A stretch of 64,000 bases of DNA from Megaleporinus macrocephalus (lineage: Eukaryota; Chordata; Actinopteri; Characiformes; Anostomidae), in assembly GCA_021613375.1 (NCBI GenBank), contig CM038720.1, positions 10,221,462-10,285,461 of the forward strand, written 5' to 3'. Positions 22,051-33,479 of the stretch are shown in pieces. Numbering within the stretch: position 1 is the stretch's first letter; each line of letters begins with the position of its first letter. Both the position numbers and the translations under genes were made by a program. The notes below the pieces were generated by a model. The model was not told where the DNA came from, did not search any database, and was given only the letters and a program-made list of their open reading frames with translations.

Positions 22051-23291
22051 TTTTACTCAAGTGTCGCTGTCTAACTTTGGATACACATATAGCTAAGATC
22101 AACAGCTTGGTAAATTATTTACTCTTCCAGGTGATGATTGGGTTGTCTAGTATTGCAGAACTATTGGCTAAGATAAGTAACCTCTGGCCGTGGGGCTGAA
22201 GATAGCATCCTATGGAAGTCCACCATCCTAATTTACCCCATCCTTTTCTTACAACCTACAGTGGCCATCAGGTAGTGACGCACAACTCCAGGTTTACAGA
22301 ATTAACCTCAGCTCCACAACTCCTACAGCTGGAATCAATAGAATAGACTCCTCTACTTTATCAAAACTAAGATGACCCCTGAGTAGATGATATAGGGATA
22401 CAGAAAAGAGATTTAACCATGTTTGTCCAATTTTTTAATAGCTACAGATTATCTGATCAGACATTAGTCACTAGTGTAGCATAGTAACTCAGTGTTCCAA
22501 ATGTTTTATAGTGTTTTTAATGTTAATTCAGTACAAATGTCTTTCCCCCTGATTAGCTGATATGGGCTATCATAACATCCTAGTTATTCTTTTAATGCAT
22601 GAAGCCAATATTCCCAATAAGGACATTCGCCAGCCTCTTGTTTGAATTTTGTAGTCCATCTTAAATGGTGTTCTGGTTACATTCTGACACCCAGGGCCTT
22701 ATAACCACCATACTTTTTAAGGTGGAACAGGAAAATGTGAAATACAATCTCCTTCCTTAACTTGTGGTTAAGGTGTACAGGTAATTCTACTTTGACAACT
22801 GCAAGTGTTTTTCCATTGTATCGTTTTGGTATTGAGCATTGAGTACTTAACTTGGTTTCAGAGTCATAATTCTGGCACCATGTCAGCATTACACACAGCT
22901 CTTAGTTTAACAGTGACCAGTTGACCCCTGTTTACAGGCCCTCTGGGCTTGTGGCTGTGTTAACAAGATGCTGGACACATCCGTTTATGGTTGTAGGAGC
23001 TGAAACCCAGCAGAGTGGTCAATGGAGCTCACACTCACCCTTCCCCCCTCCAAGTCTCCATTAGCATGGTGTTTCACACTTGTAGTTGCATTAAGAGGTC
23101 TGGAGAGATGACTGGTCACTCAAAAAGTAGCAAAAGACCTGGGGTGAGTGCGCGCACAATCAATCGCGTCAATGTCCCTGACCACAAACACGTCCCTGGG
23201 CACTTAGATCTCAGCATGATCCCTGAAGTCAGTAAAGAAAGACCTAAAAGAGCTCTCCGGCTATGCCTGGATTTCAAAGTATACACTTAAA
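22051..23291. other. Non-coding stretch
   Basis: No exon-like segment or repeat I can name. Part of 22080-22400 may be further LINE-derived sequence. Confidence 0.35.
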
Positions 23292-24547
23292 TATACACTT
23301 ACTGGCCACTTTATTAGAAAACTCTCCCTCGTGGCTTCAGTTTGCTGTCAGCCTGGACGTGACGTATGTAAAAACCACAGCCAAATACACTCTACTGCAA
23401 CCATGTCAGTGTCACTGCTGTGCCGAGAATGGTCCACTACCCAAATAGTATCTGACCAAGCGTGAGTCTGTGGTTGGAAACTGACCAATGATGAATGGGC
23501 TAGAGGTTGACAAACCATGAAGGAGTTCAGTCAGTGACTGAGCTGTCATACACCTACAAACACATTAGGACTGCTTTGGTCAATAAATAACAGGTACATG
23601 GCTATATGGCCACAAATACTGTGGACACCGGACCATCACACCTATATGAGTTCATTAGCCATACTATTCCAGAACCATAGGCATTAATATGGAGATCCCC
23701 CACCGCCACACCATTTTCAGGGGTTAGTGTCAGGTTCACTTGCTTTGTGAACAGGGTCCTCCCCAAACTGTTGCCACAATGTTGAAATTGTCTTTGTTTT
23801 CAAACCTTGAACAACATCCCCTGACACATTATCCCTCCTCCACCAAACTTTACTGGCACTACACATTTTGGTAGGTGGCGTTCTTCTGGCGTCCTCCAAA
23901 CCCAGATTCAACCGTCATTGTCAGCCTGATAGTAAAGTGTCCATCAGATCCATCACTTTAGAGATCATATTTCCAATGGTCCAGCTGACGCTTGCAATCA
24001 TGCATACTGATCTTAGACTTGTCCGCTCCCACAGTTCTGGCAATGCTCCTCCATCCTATGAAAGAGCCTTGTGAGCTCTTCACAACAGTTAATTCTACCG
24101 TCAGTGTTTGTCTATGGAGTGACTGCACAACAGTGCTTGATTTTATACACTTGTTAGCAATTGGTGTTACTATTTACCTGAAATAATTTAAAGGGGTGTC
24201 CACATACTTTCGTCAATGTAGTGTATCACAGTGACACAATACTTGTGAATACTTGTGAATCTCACAATACGTAAGCCCCATGGAAATGATTCAGCCTGAC
24301 TTGGACATGAAATAATACACGTATTACATATCTGTGACATAACACTGAATTATAACACCTGTGTCATTTCACCCTCAGAACGTGTCAACACAACCTAATG
24401 TGAGAAAAAAACATTGTCACCTGTTAGCATGACATTAAAGTTAATCATGTATCATAATGGGCTTATGTAGGAATGGTGTATCCTTATAAACAGTGCACTA
24501 CTGTAAAGTGCAACTAGGGTTTCTATTAAAGTGGCCACCAAGTGTAT
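23292..24547. mobile_element. DNA transposon family C with a nested insertion
   Basis: The ends are inverted repeats of about 30 bases: TATACACTTACTGGCCACTT at the left, and a right end reading antisense TATACACTTGGTGGCCACTT. Bases 23395-23460 carry the core TCACTGCTGTGCCGAGAATG and CCACTACCCAAATAGTATC, shared with family B. A Tc1-like relic (23603-24225) lies inside, so the element was a target for a later insertion. Confidence 0.65.
23603..24225 (-). mobile_element. Tc1-like relic nested in family C
   Basis: The left end has TATGGCCACAAATACTGTGG. The right end is GGGGTGTCCACATACTTTCG plus TCAATGTAGTGTA, its imperfect inverse. Read antisense, 23720-23800 gives TLWQQFGEDPVHKA, matching the transposase region around the second catalytic Asp of fish Tc1 elements. 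Large parts are deleted and frames are broken. Confidence 0.7.
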
Positions 24548-24892
24548 ATTTTATGTAGGGGTATACTATTTATTTTATTATTTTTATTATAGTAATATTT
24601 AGTAAATCCAAGGCTAGATAAGCTCCAATAAGGCTACAAAAGAACATAATGTTTCCTAAACTGGGACATCCTTAGAGGGCTGCAGCCCAGTGCTGTAAAA
24701 GTTATGGGGGGGACCCCATTACCACCTGAGCCCTGATTGTCTCTTATGACAGGATTGAAGCCCATAACAAAGGCCATGTGTCTGTAATCTCTGTTGTGGG
24801 AAGACTTGAGTGTGAGGCTGAAGGGTCTTTTTTTAAAGGGCACATGTTCTACAACTCGACAGTCTTAGTGTTTCTGCATAATTTAAACTTTG
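24548..24892. other. Non-coding spacer
   Basis: No feature recognised apart from short A+T-rich words. Confidence 0.4.
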
Positions 24893-25045
24893 TTATTTAC
24901 ATTGTGTCAAAGATTCATGATGATTGGACCAACACAAATGCTTCCAAATTAGTTTGAATAAATTATCTTCCCATTAACTTACATTGAAAGTGAAGAGAGT
25001 TTTGTCCTCTGCTGAAAAAAAATTCTTTATACAGTGACGAGATGT
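24893..25045 (-). mobile_element. MITE family A fragment
   Basis: TTCATGATGATTGGACCAAC, ACAAATGCTTCCAAATTAG and CTTACATTGAAAGTGAAGA followed by TTTTGTCCTCTGCTG match the family in reverse. The ends are eroded. Confidence 0.65.
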
Positions 25046-25439
25046 CATTTTAATATATTTGTAATATGTTGATATACAATGTAATAGCTACAATTCATAC
25101 TATTTATAGGACCAATTTGGCCCCTTTAAAAAATCTGCTTTGTTATGATTTGGCAGCATGGTGGTTCTGAACATTTTACTGCAGTGCTCGTTTATGGTCA
25201 AAGAAATGGAGGGCCAATTTTGTCTGTTTATCACACCAGACAGGGATGGGCTTCTATATGGTTGACTGTGATGGTGGGCACTGCAGAAAAATAAGTATAC
25301 ATTTGGATGTAGTTTGTAAAAATAATCATTTATTTCCTCAAAATATTGACGTAGTATATATGAAATAATGATGCTGTATCTTGTAATAATGACTTTTTAT
25401 CTAAACAAATTGACTATTTAAAAAAAAACTAAATGTCAT
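25046..25439. other. A+T-rich non-coding stretch
   Basis: No feature recognised. Confidence 0.45.
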
Positions 25440-26085
25440 CTCAAACTCTCAAGAAAATAGGTTATTATTACAAGGTGTTTGGTCGATATTTCAAGAAAAT
25501 GAATTATTACTATTAGATCAACTTTTTAAGGGATTTGGTTATTATTTCAAGACATTAAGTCAAAAATATGAAAAAGTAAGTCATTGTTTAAAGATACTAA
25601 GTCAAATGTTTGAGAAAATAAGTAATGGTTTCGAGATACTAAATCAAAAATATTGAAAAGTAAGTCACTGTTTCGAGATACTAAATCAAAAATATTGAAA
25701 AGTAAGTCACTGTTTCGAGATACTAAGTCAAAAGTTTGAGAAAACAAGTCACTGTTTCGAGATACTAAATCAAAAATATTGAAAAGTAAGTCACTGTTTC
25801 GAGATACTAAGTCAAAAGTTTGAGAAAATAAGTCACTGTTTCGAGATACTAATTCAAAGTTTGTAATAATTCAAATGTAAGTAATAATGGCAAGTCAAAT
25901 GTTTGAGAAAGTAAGTTGGTATTTTGAGATAATAATAATAAAAAAAACTTTGTCATTACCTCGAAATGCTAAATCAAAAATTAAGATGTTATTTTGAGAC
26001 ACAAAGTCAAAAGCTTGAGAAATAAAGTCCCTATTTTGATCTACTAAATCAATAATTTGAGAAAGTAAGTCATTTTTGGAAATAC
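25440..26085 (-). repeat. 42-bp minisatellite, about 15 diverged units
   Basis: The unit contains AAGTAAGTCACTGTTTCGAG and ATACTAAATCAAAAATATTG. Spacing is exactly 42 in the best-preserved part (25630-25830) and irregular outside it. Its minus strand gives open frames with a 14-residue repeat such as FDLVSRNSDLLFNI. These are repeat by-products, not genes. Confidence 0.85.
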
Positions 26086-26467
26086 TGCTGACAGAAACAG
26101 ACAATCTCTTGGCAGTGAATTATAAAATTATGTCTAAGGATTCCTTCCATCTCAAACTCATCTCTTTGTGCTTGCTGCCTTTGAGAACATGCAGATAACG
26201 ACTGGTACCTTCTGAAATTTACGACTAATGAAGTTTTGTAAGAAGTTTTTGAGGGAGGAACATGCCTGAAATCCCTTTATCGTTCAGTCTAACAATCTAA
26301 ATCTCTTCCCTGTTCCTGACTCCTATATCAGTCCTACCACGGTCATGAAGAGAACGGGGTCCGACCCTCCGGTTGCAAGCGAAAGCTGCCCAGAACTCCA
26401 AGTCTTCCCTCATAACATGATATCATTGATATCATTGGTCAAGATTATCACAGCAATGATAATATTG
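26086..26467. other. Non-coding spacer
   Basis: Nothing recognised. Confidence 0.4.
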
Positions 26468-26949
26468 TATACAGTCAAGTCACATTATCATGACCAGCTA
26501 CTATCTAGAGTGACCACCGTGTGCAGCACAGACAGCAGATAGACGAACTGGGAGACTCAATAAGGTCCTGGTAAGTTGCCAAAGACGTCTATAGCCATGC
26601 TGACTGCAGTTTATCCCACAGCTGCTGGAGGGGGCATGGAGGATCCATAGAGCCAACACCACCATCCAGGTGGTCTCACAGATGCTCATTTAGGTTCAAG
26701 TCTGGGGAGTTAAGGCTCCAGAGTATTACTTAGAAGTTTGAGTCAAGATCTTTCAACCAATGTGGGACATGGAAGATCATCGACATGTATTGGTGTATGT
26801 GATCTGCAAGGATGGATTCACACCCAAATCGGTTGAGAGTGTCATCCACATGGACAAGCAGGTTCAGAGAGTGCCACGGAAACATCACGCTGTGGCCTAC
26901 ACACAGTTGAAAGTAGGATGTGGTCATAATAATGTGACTCGACTGTGTA
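26468..26949. mobile_element. DNA transposon / MITE with 28-bp inverted ends
   Basis: The left end is TATACAGTCAAGTCACATTA followed by TCATGACCA. The right end reads antisense TACACAGTCGAGTCACATTA followed by TTATGACCA. Both ends are intact and about 480 bases apart. The interior (GTGTGCAGCACAGACAGCAG, CCACAGCTGCTGGAGG, GGTTCAAGTCTGGGGA) has no intact transposase. I cannot assign a superfamily from the sequence alone. Confidence 0.8.
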
Positions 26950-27234
26950 GAACTGCTCAGGCCTAGTGCTGCGACCAGGCCACGGCGTCCTTTGGCAGCT
27001 TTTTTTTTTTTTTTTTTACATACAATACAAGGTCACCCTGACGAGCGACGGCTCACACTTCATCCTCCTCTTCCTCCTGTCCTTTTTTCCCCGGCTGTGC
27101 GTTCTGCTGTGTTTACGTTGTGTTATCTTATCTTATCTCCCTCGCGCTACTCCCTGAAGCAGTGCCTGACTGAACGCTGCCATTGTTTTGTCCTTGTGAC
27201 AGCACCAGAAAACTGAAGGGAAAGTGGGGGGGGG

Positions 27235-27302
27235 GAGAGAGAGAGAGAGAGAGAAGAGAGAAAGAGAAGAGAGAGAGAGAAGAGAGAAAGAGAAGAGAGA
27301 GA
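27235..27302. repeat. GA-rich microsatellite
   Basis: AGAGAG and AGAAAGAGAAG words, with overlapping charged or Ser-rich open frames that are by-products. Confidence 0.9.
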
Positions 27303-27439
27303 GGAATGATCGTCTGGCACATTTAACTGTTTGCAAAAGCAAACGGCGGAAAGTAGGACACCAACAAACTTGGTTTGATAGCGAGGGATCATTGCCAATC
27401 ATTCTGCTCGTCTTTCTCTCTCTCTTTCTCTCAGCGGGA

Positions 27440-27580
27440 AGCAAAGAGGGTGCGAGAACAACTCGAGCGCGCTCGGCGAATGGAGCCAACGGATGAATAA
27501 GCCACGTGACGACCCTGCGCGGCCCCGATCCGCACTTATTGACGATCAGTTACGGGCTCCGTAAATACCTTCTCTTTCTA
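27440..27580. promoter_or_regulatory. Possible regulatory island, CpG-rich
   Basis: Contains GAGCGCGCTCGGCG, CACGTGACG (E-box) and a CGCGGCCCCGATCCGC segment. The local CpG density is unusual for this window. It could be a promoter or enhancer core. No transcript evidence is visible. Confidence 0.25.
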
Positions 27581-27829
27581 CGCAGATTCAAAGGCCAGGT
27601 TTCTGGAAGGGTGGCTGGAGGGAAAACATGGCTCTGTCACTCATTTCTAAAAGTTAAGTCCAGGAAATCGCTCGTTTCTTTTCTCTCCTCCACGTTTGGC
27701 TCGCTTGATCGGACATCACACAAATCAACACCTTGAGAAACAATGAAAGTCAACTCTCGGCAGGAGGCAAGGTGATTTGGGGAGGGGTGGGGGGAGGGGG
27801 TGGCTTGTGTTGAAGTGGGGGAGGGGAGC

Positions 27830-28450
27830 GTGGTATTTCTCGGGAGAGCTCTAAAAATTGATGCACCCTTTTGGCTTTGCTGCCGATGACCTTCAGATGA
27901 GTCGAACAGACAGCAGAGAGAGAGAGAGAGAGAGAAAAAGAGAGAGACTGTCTCTTAACCCAGCATCGCTAGGCCTCAATCCTCGCTCCGAAAGCGGCGG
28001 CGTTTAAACAGCTATTAGATATTCCGCAGAGGACGCTCAAATTGGATGTTTACCAAGAACACATGCTAGGAAGTTCAATATGAAAGACGTCTCGCAACTT
28101 GAGCCGGGAACAGGTAGGCGGTCGAGCAAAAGCGCAATTAACACGTGGAAGGAGCAAACAAAGCAGTATTTGGGGAAATCTAATCCCCTTCAAACTATTC
28201 CTCCCCGGATGCCGGCAATGAGACCCTTTATCTAATACATGCCCCGGAATAATTGGGGGGGGGGGGGGTGGGGGGGGGGGGGGGTGGGGGCTCCTCCGCC
28301 ACTGCGTCACTGGCCGATAATTACCGCGGCCCTTGGTGAATTCTCATTAGGGTGTGTTGACCTTGAGGAAGAGCACGCACCATTGACATCTTAACTAAAC
28401 GACGGAACTGGCTTCAGGAAACTCTGTGATCGTGCCGATCGCCCCGGGAC
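27830..28450. promoter_or_regulatory. Possible conserved regulatory island
   Basis: Repeat-free apart from GA and poly-G runs. It has CAATTAACACGTGG, TCTAATCCCC, GATAATTACCGCGG and TCTCATTAGGGTG, that is, several homeodomain and E-box-like words. This is a prediction only. Confidence 0.25.
28253..28290. repeat. Poly-G run with T interruptions
   Basis: Three G tracts of 5-16 bases separated by single T. It can form a G-quadruplex on the + strand. Exact lengths are unreliable in raw sequence. Confidence 0.85.
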
Positions 28451-28666
28451 CGCCGGAAAAGCTGGTGGAAGTTTGGGAAGACAAACTGCAATGGGACGCA
28501 AGGGCAAGTTGGCTCCAGACCCCCCACCCCCCTTGTCTACTCTACCACTTGCCCCTCAATCTCACGTCTCATCCATTCCCACCACCCACAGCACTAAACA
28601 CAGCTCCTCTCCAGGTCCCAGTGTGCTCCATTTGCCCAGTGATGCCAGCCTGAGACCTTTTATTAA

Positions 28667-29044
28667 CCCTTTGATGCACAAGCTAAGCAAACCCATTCTA
28701 ATACACAACATGGCTCAAACTTTACCTGTATTAATTTCCAGTGTTATTGTATGTATTGTTGAGTTACTCTTTGGTTTATCTATTGAAATCTGTTAATTTC
28801 ATTATTTAATGTTCCAAGTGTTCATTAAAAATCTTATTTTTGACCTTAAATCATTATTTTCATTCTTATTTATTTACTTCGTGAAAAAAAAAGTTTGTAA
28901 ATATGTTCCTGGCTGCAAATGTTTGCAAATGTCAACAGTTTCAATCAAATTCCATAATAAACACAGACAGGTTAGTTCTGACCAATGATATAGAAAATAA
29001 AATCTCAGTTGGGTCACTTTTGACTCAGCTTGAGCATCAAAGGG
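28667..29044. mobile_element. piggyBac-like MITE
   Basis: Flanked on both sides by TTAA (28663-28666 and 29045-29048), the target site used by piggyBac transposases. Inverted ends are CCCTTTGATGCACAAGCTAA and, antisense from the right, CCCTTTGATGCTCAAGCTGA. The element is 378 bases with no transposase frame. The TTAA duplication, CCC-starting ends and small size fit a non-autonomous piggyBac element. Confidence 0.8.
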
Positions 29045-29048
29045 TTAA

Positions 29049-29444
29049 GGCCTTAGAAAAAGGGGATTTCTCTCTTCTGTACTGCCACTTCATGACTTCC
29101 CACATTTTTTGCTATGCAATTAAAAAATTTATAGAATGACTTTAGTTTTAATGGAAACTGCCTCACTGAATAGTTTCTCTACACATACGTTCTAGAGAGG
29201 TTATATTTTGCATTCACACTAAGTAATAATGACAACTGACCTCGAAAGGTGTTACAATGGCTTTACTCTGAGAACTTTAGGCTAATTTGGTGTATTATTT
29301 TATGTTTGTATCATTTTTAACTACAGTTACAGTTGCAAAGTAGTTTCACAGTAGAGTCACACACATACTGCTATTTTCAAGAGAGCCTAGGTTACACTTT
29401 TCCTAGTTTTGGAATTCAGGTATTTTAGTCACACCCATTGCTCA
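29049..29444. other. A+T-rich non-coding spacer
   Basis: No feature recognised. Confidence 0.45.
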
Positions 29445-30170
29445 GAGGTGTATAAAAATGGAGTGTGTAGCTATAAAAAGGTCAAGTCCTCTGTGATGAA
29501 TTATTTTCGTATGGTAGACTTATGAACAGAGATGTTAACCAGTTCCAATGATTTCCTCAAGCCTTTAGCTGTTACTCTTGGGTTCTTGTTTACCTCTCTG
29601 AGCATTCTGCTTTGTGCCTTTGGAGTCAACTTGGCGGGGCTCCCACTTCTAGGGAGAGTAGCCACAGTACTAAATAGTCTCCATTTGTAGACAGTGTGTC
29701 TGACTTTGGAATAGTTAATACCTAAAGTCTTATAGATTACTTTGTAACCATTTTCAGTTTTATACAAATCAACAATTCTTGATCTCAGGTCTTCAGAGGT
29801 CTCTTCTTTGCTAGGCATGGTTCACATCAGCAGATGTTTCTTGTGAATAACAAACTCAAAAAGTTTGAATGTCTTTTATAAGTCAAAATAGCTCTACACC
29901 TCGCTCCAATGTTGTTTAATTGATTGGACTCCAGGTTTGCTTACTCCTGACTTTAATTAGCTTTTGTTGAAGTCATTAGTATAAGACTTAACTTACTTTT
30001 TCCACCAGCACTGTGAAGGTTTAATGGATGTGTCCAATACAGACATGAAATATTATAACTGTTTGTGTGGTATTAGGTTAAACACATTGAGTTTGGGGCT
30101 TACTTGGGACTTAGATGTAGATGAAATCATGTTTTTTGACCAATTAATGCAGAAAAACTTCAAATTTCAC
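29445..30170 (-). mobile_element. Tc1/mariner relic with transposase N-terminus
   Basis: The minus strand at 29818-29501 encodes 105 residues starting MPSKEETSEDLRSRIVDLYK. A helix-turn-helix region follows (YKTLGINYSKVRHTVYKW), then a linker with LPRSGSPAKLTPKAQ and the second HTH (NPRVTAKGLRKSL, STIRK). This is the paired-type DNA-binding half of a Tc1 transposase. The DDE catalytic half is gone. The flank at 29990-30165, with TTCCACCAGCACTGTGAAGG and GACCAATTAATGCAGAAAA, is typical subterminal DNA of this family. The outer end is replaced by a TA tract. Confidence 0.85.

Positions 30171-30254
<84 letters not shown>
30171..30254. repeat. (TA)n microsatellite
   Basis: About 41 TA units between two Tc1-type elements. 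The Ile/Tyr repeat frames over it are by-products. Confidence 0.97.
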
Positions 30255-30255
<1 letters not shown>

Positions 30256-30278
30256 CTTTTTATTTATTTATTTATATA

Positions 30279-30788
30279 CACTACTGCTCAAAAGTTTAGG
30301 ATCACTTTAGAATTTCATGCAATTTTCATGAAATTCACAAACAATATTGTCACAATTAATGTAAGTGTATCAGATGATTTTTAAAGAATAAAAATGTTTG
30401 TATTAAAGTCTCTTTATGTATATAGGCTTATTTAGCATATAGTTCTATTATCAGTAATTCTCAGTCCTCTGTCTAAATCTCCTGGTACGGCCGCCAATCC
30501 AAGTTAAGGATGTTATTGGACTAATTGGTTGTTAGGACACTCTTGCTCAATTGTGATGCACAGCTGAAAAACATTCTACTAATAAGTGAGTATAAAAGGG
30601 AGAACAACATTCTAGGTTAGTTTAAATATCTGAAGCATCAGCAGTTGATGGCTTGCTGATCGACTCAAAATGACCAGAAAGAAACAACTTTCTTTAGAGA
30701 CCCGTCAGTCCATTGTTGTGTTAAGGAAGAAGATACTCCATTAAAACAAGAACATTTCACTGTGATCCCAAACTTTTGAGCGGTAGTG
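30279..30788 (+). mobile_element. Tc1/mariner element with both ends, internally deleted
   Basis: Inverted ends are CACTACTGCTCAAAAGTTTA and, antisense from the right, CACTACCGCTCAAAAGTTTG. Each is flanked by TA. At 30670-30733 the + strand encodes MTRKKQLSLETRQSIVVLRK, matching the start of a Tc1 transposase. The sequence then jumps straight to the right subterminal region. It is non-autonomous. Confidence 0.85.
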
Positions 30789-30790
30789 TA

Positions 30791-31565
30791 TATATGAATT
30801 TGAATTGTTGATGTTATCACTAACACACCACAAAAAGCAAATCAACACATACAATAATATGCAAGTACGCAAGGTTTGATCACTCCTGGTTAAGTGGCAT
30901 GTTTTGTCAAGTTAATTTGCATGTTTATTAGTTTAACACATTAAAATAAATTGCTATAACATTTCAGCAGGTCACATTTTATGTTTTCTATGTTTTTCTA
31001 CTTTAATAAATTAAGCAAATAGACAATGTAAAGAATTTGACCCTAAATTTCCACTTAAAAATTCCACAATATATGTAATTTAACTAGGACAGTACATCAT
31101 TTCTGCCGTACTTCTATCGACAAGCTTGGCTTGGACAGTCCCTGGAATTAACTACTAATGATATATTCATCATTAACGGTTAGGTTGCTGTAGAATTACT
31201 GCTAGAGCATTTCTTTTCAGGCTGCTTTGCCGAGTAGGAGTGACCAAGGCTGGACCAGCAAGAATGATCTCTCTCCTAGCTACTGTCCAGCAGCCACCTC
31301 GCTGGACTGTGGGGTCAGATTTCATCTAGACATTACATGCAGTTCATAGCACTCGGGTATTTTGAGTTCAAGCTATTTGTAATGGTGAAAGGTTTGCCCC
31401 GCTCACACGCAGAGGTGGTTGAGCCTCTTCACAAAGGTCAAAGAAGGCCACAGGCTCTGCAGTGCCTCATCCTTTAATTAATGAACTGATGTGACACTAT
31501 GGATAAACAAACACCCTCCACTTTTACCCAGCTCCTCTGACCGAACCTATTGCACAACATACCCA
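30791..31565. other. Non-coding stretch
   Basis: No gene or repeat recognised. 31090-31480 is less A+T-rich. Confidence 0.4.
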
Positions 31566-31570
31566 ACAAT

Positions 31571-31591
31571 GTGTATATATATATATATGTA

Positions 31592-31643
<52 letters not shown>

Positions 31644-31646
31644 GTA
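31571..31646. repeat. (TA)n/(TG)n microsatellite
   Basis: A short TA run, GTAT words, then about 22 GT units directly left of the family B MITE. Confidence 0.95.
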
Positions 31647-31651
31647 TATAA

Positions 31652-32077
31652 ACCGATCAGCCATAACATTAAAACCACCTCCTTGTATCTACACACATTG
31701 TACATTTTATCAGCTCCACTGACTATATGGGAGCATTTCGTAGTTCTATGAAGGACTAGAGTGGACAGTGAGTGGACACAGTGTTTGAACACTCCAGCAG
31801 CAGCACTGCTGTGTCTGATCCACTCACATCAGCAAAACACACACTAACACACCACCACCATGTCACCATTACTGCAGTGCTGAGAATGACCTACCACCCA
31901 AATAATATCTGCACACCTGTGGGGGTCCTGAACATTGAACAAAGTATGTAGAGAAACAGACAGACTACAGTCTGTAAGTGTAGAAGTACAAAGTGCTCCT
32001 GTATTTTAGGAGGAGCTGATAAAATGAACAATCTGTGTAGAAATAAGGAGGTGGTTTTAATGTTATAGCTGATTGGT
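31652..32077 (+). mobile_element. MITE family B, full length
   Basis: The ends are inverted repeats: ACCGATCAGCCATAACATTA plus AAACCACCTCC at the left, and antisense from the right ACCAATCAGCTATAACATTA plus AAACCACCTCC. The interior has CTGCTGTGTCTGATCCACTC, ACACACTAACACACCACCAC, CAGTGCTGAGAATGACCTAC and GGGGGTCCTGAACATTGAAC. There is no coding capacity. It is the reference copy for the family in this window. Confidence 0.85.
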
Positions 32078-32082
32078 ATAAC

Positions 32083-32343
32083 ATATCGTCGCTGTCCAAT
32101 GAAAACATTAATCTTTATTTTTGTTGATTTCTATTTTTCAACATCAGTTCAATGCAGCAGCTGCCGTTTACAAAGTGACAAACTTTCATGATGAATGGAC
32201 CAATAGAAATGCTCCAAAATAGCTTGGAAAAAATTCTGGTTCCATTGACTTCCATTGAAAGTGAAGAAGTTTTTGGCCTCTCCTGTAAAGTTACCATTTT
32301 GGAGATACCAGATACCTGTTTTTCATTGGACAGCAACGATATT
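32083..32343 (-). mobile_element. MITE family A, full length
   Basis: The inverted ends are ATATCGTCGCTGTCCAATGA and, antisense from the right, ATATCGTTGCTGTCCAATGA, about 260 bases apart. The interior carries CATGATGAATGGACCAATAG, TCTGGTTCCATTGACTTCC and TTTTTGGCCTCTCCTGTAAAG. It is the best-defined copy of the most abundant repeat here. It begins only five bases after the family B element ends. Confidence 0.85.
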
Positions 32344-33479
32344 TATATTTGAATTAAATTTGCTATCTATGCTAAAAATTTGCTCCAACATTCAACTAAA
32401 TATCTAATGATGTATCTCAGCCAAGACATGTTTGGTGTGTAAAGTTGGCTATTTTACTGGAGCTACAAGGCTAACTGTGGTAAACTTTCTTTGAAAACCT
32501 AATGATTTTATAAAACTTTTAATCTTATAAAGTAAGGAACCCAAAAGTGTGAAACACAGTAAATACAACACAAATACAAATTCTGCATATAATAAAAAGT
32601 ACAATACCATAAACAGTTCTTGGAGATGCAGGTAGATACAGATAGATACAGTCAAGTGGTTCTCCTTTGGGTAGGACTTAAGTAGGTAAACCGAAGGCCT
32701 TCATCAAATTAACCACCAACATAACTAGAAAGTGACAAAAGAATCAACAAATCATGGGACTAATTTTACATAAATGTCACTCTAGGCCTTCTGGGAGTTC
32801 CAGAAATGTGACTGACTGAGCTATAATCTAACCAGGTTTCAGTCATTATTAGAAATGACTCACTGTAAAATTGCTTCTTGGCAAAATATAGTTTGATATG
32901 TAATTATTACATAACTGATATGACTGACTGGTAACTAAAACCCAAAGGTAGATTTTTACCCTAAAGTGTAGCTGATGCTTTATTAATGACGATTGACTGA
33001 CAATGGTTGATTGGTCACCTCCTATGAACGCCCCTGGTTACCACATGGAGTAATTTTTTTTTGGTTGAACTGATGAGCCAGTTTCTTTTAAGGGGGTTCC
33101 CTATATTAACACTAAGTGGTGGTATATATTCACAGTTTTTGGAATCTTATCCAAGATCTGACTTAAACTGAGACATTACAAATTAGTATATATATAATAA
33201 TAATTAAGAATACTAGAAGATATTCTTAAAATAGTATGTTGTAGTCTTAAAGATGAAAACATTAAGCCAGTCTGAATGTTACTTTAGACCATTAGCTGTC
33301 TGCTGAGCTGTTCAACATGCTCAAATGGGGGCAAAGTATATTTTAGTTATCTGTTCACAACTTTAATAATAACACCTCCTATAAATTTGCACATATGGGT
33401 TGTAAAAACCTATTCCACTGTTCCACAATAACAACAATCTATGCTACTGATGGGGGACTATACAAATAAAGTACAACCA
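32344..33479. other. A+T-rich non-coding stretch
   Basis: No gene or repeat recognised. Confidence 0.45.

Larger units (their letters stand above)
26950..28662. other. GC-richer single-copy region with simple repeats
   Basis: One of the most GC- and CpG-rich parts of the window, with no exon-like frame. Simple repeats: T17 at 27001-27017, GA at 27235-27302, CT near 27412-27433, GA near 27917-27948 and poly-G at 28253-28290. Confidence 0.5.

Noticed and set aside
29501..29818. Functional host DNA-binding protein
   Set aside because: The 105 residues are the HTH half of a Tc1 transposase within transposon-type flanks, without the catalytic half. There is no sign of a host promoter or splice sites.
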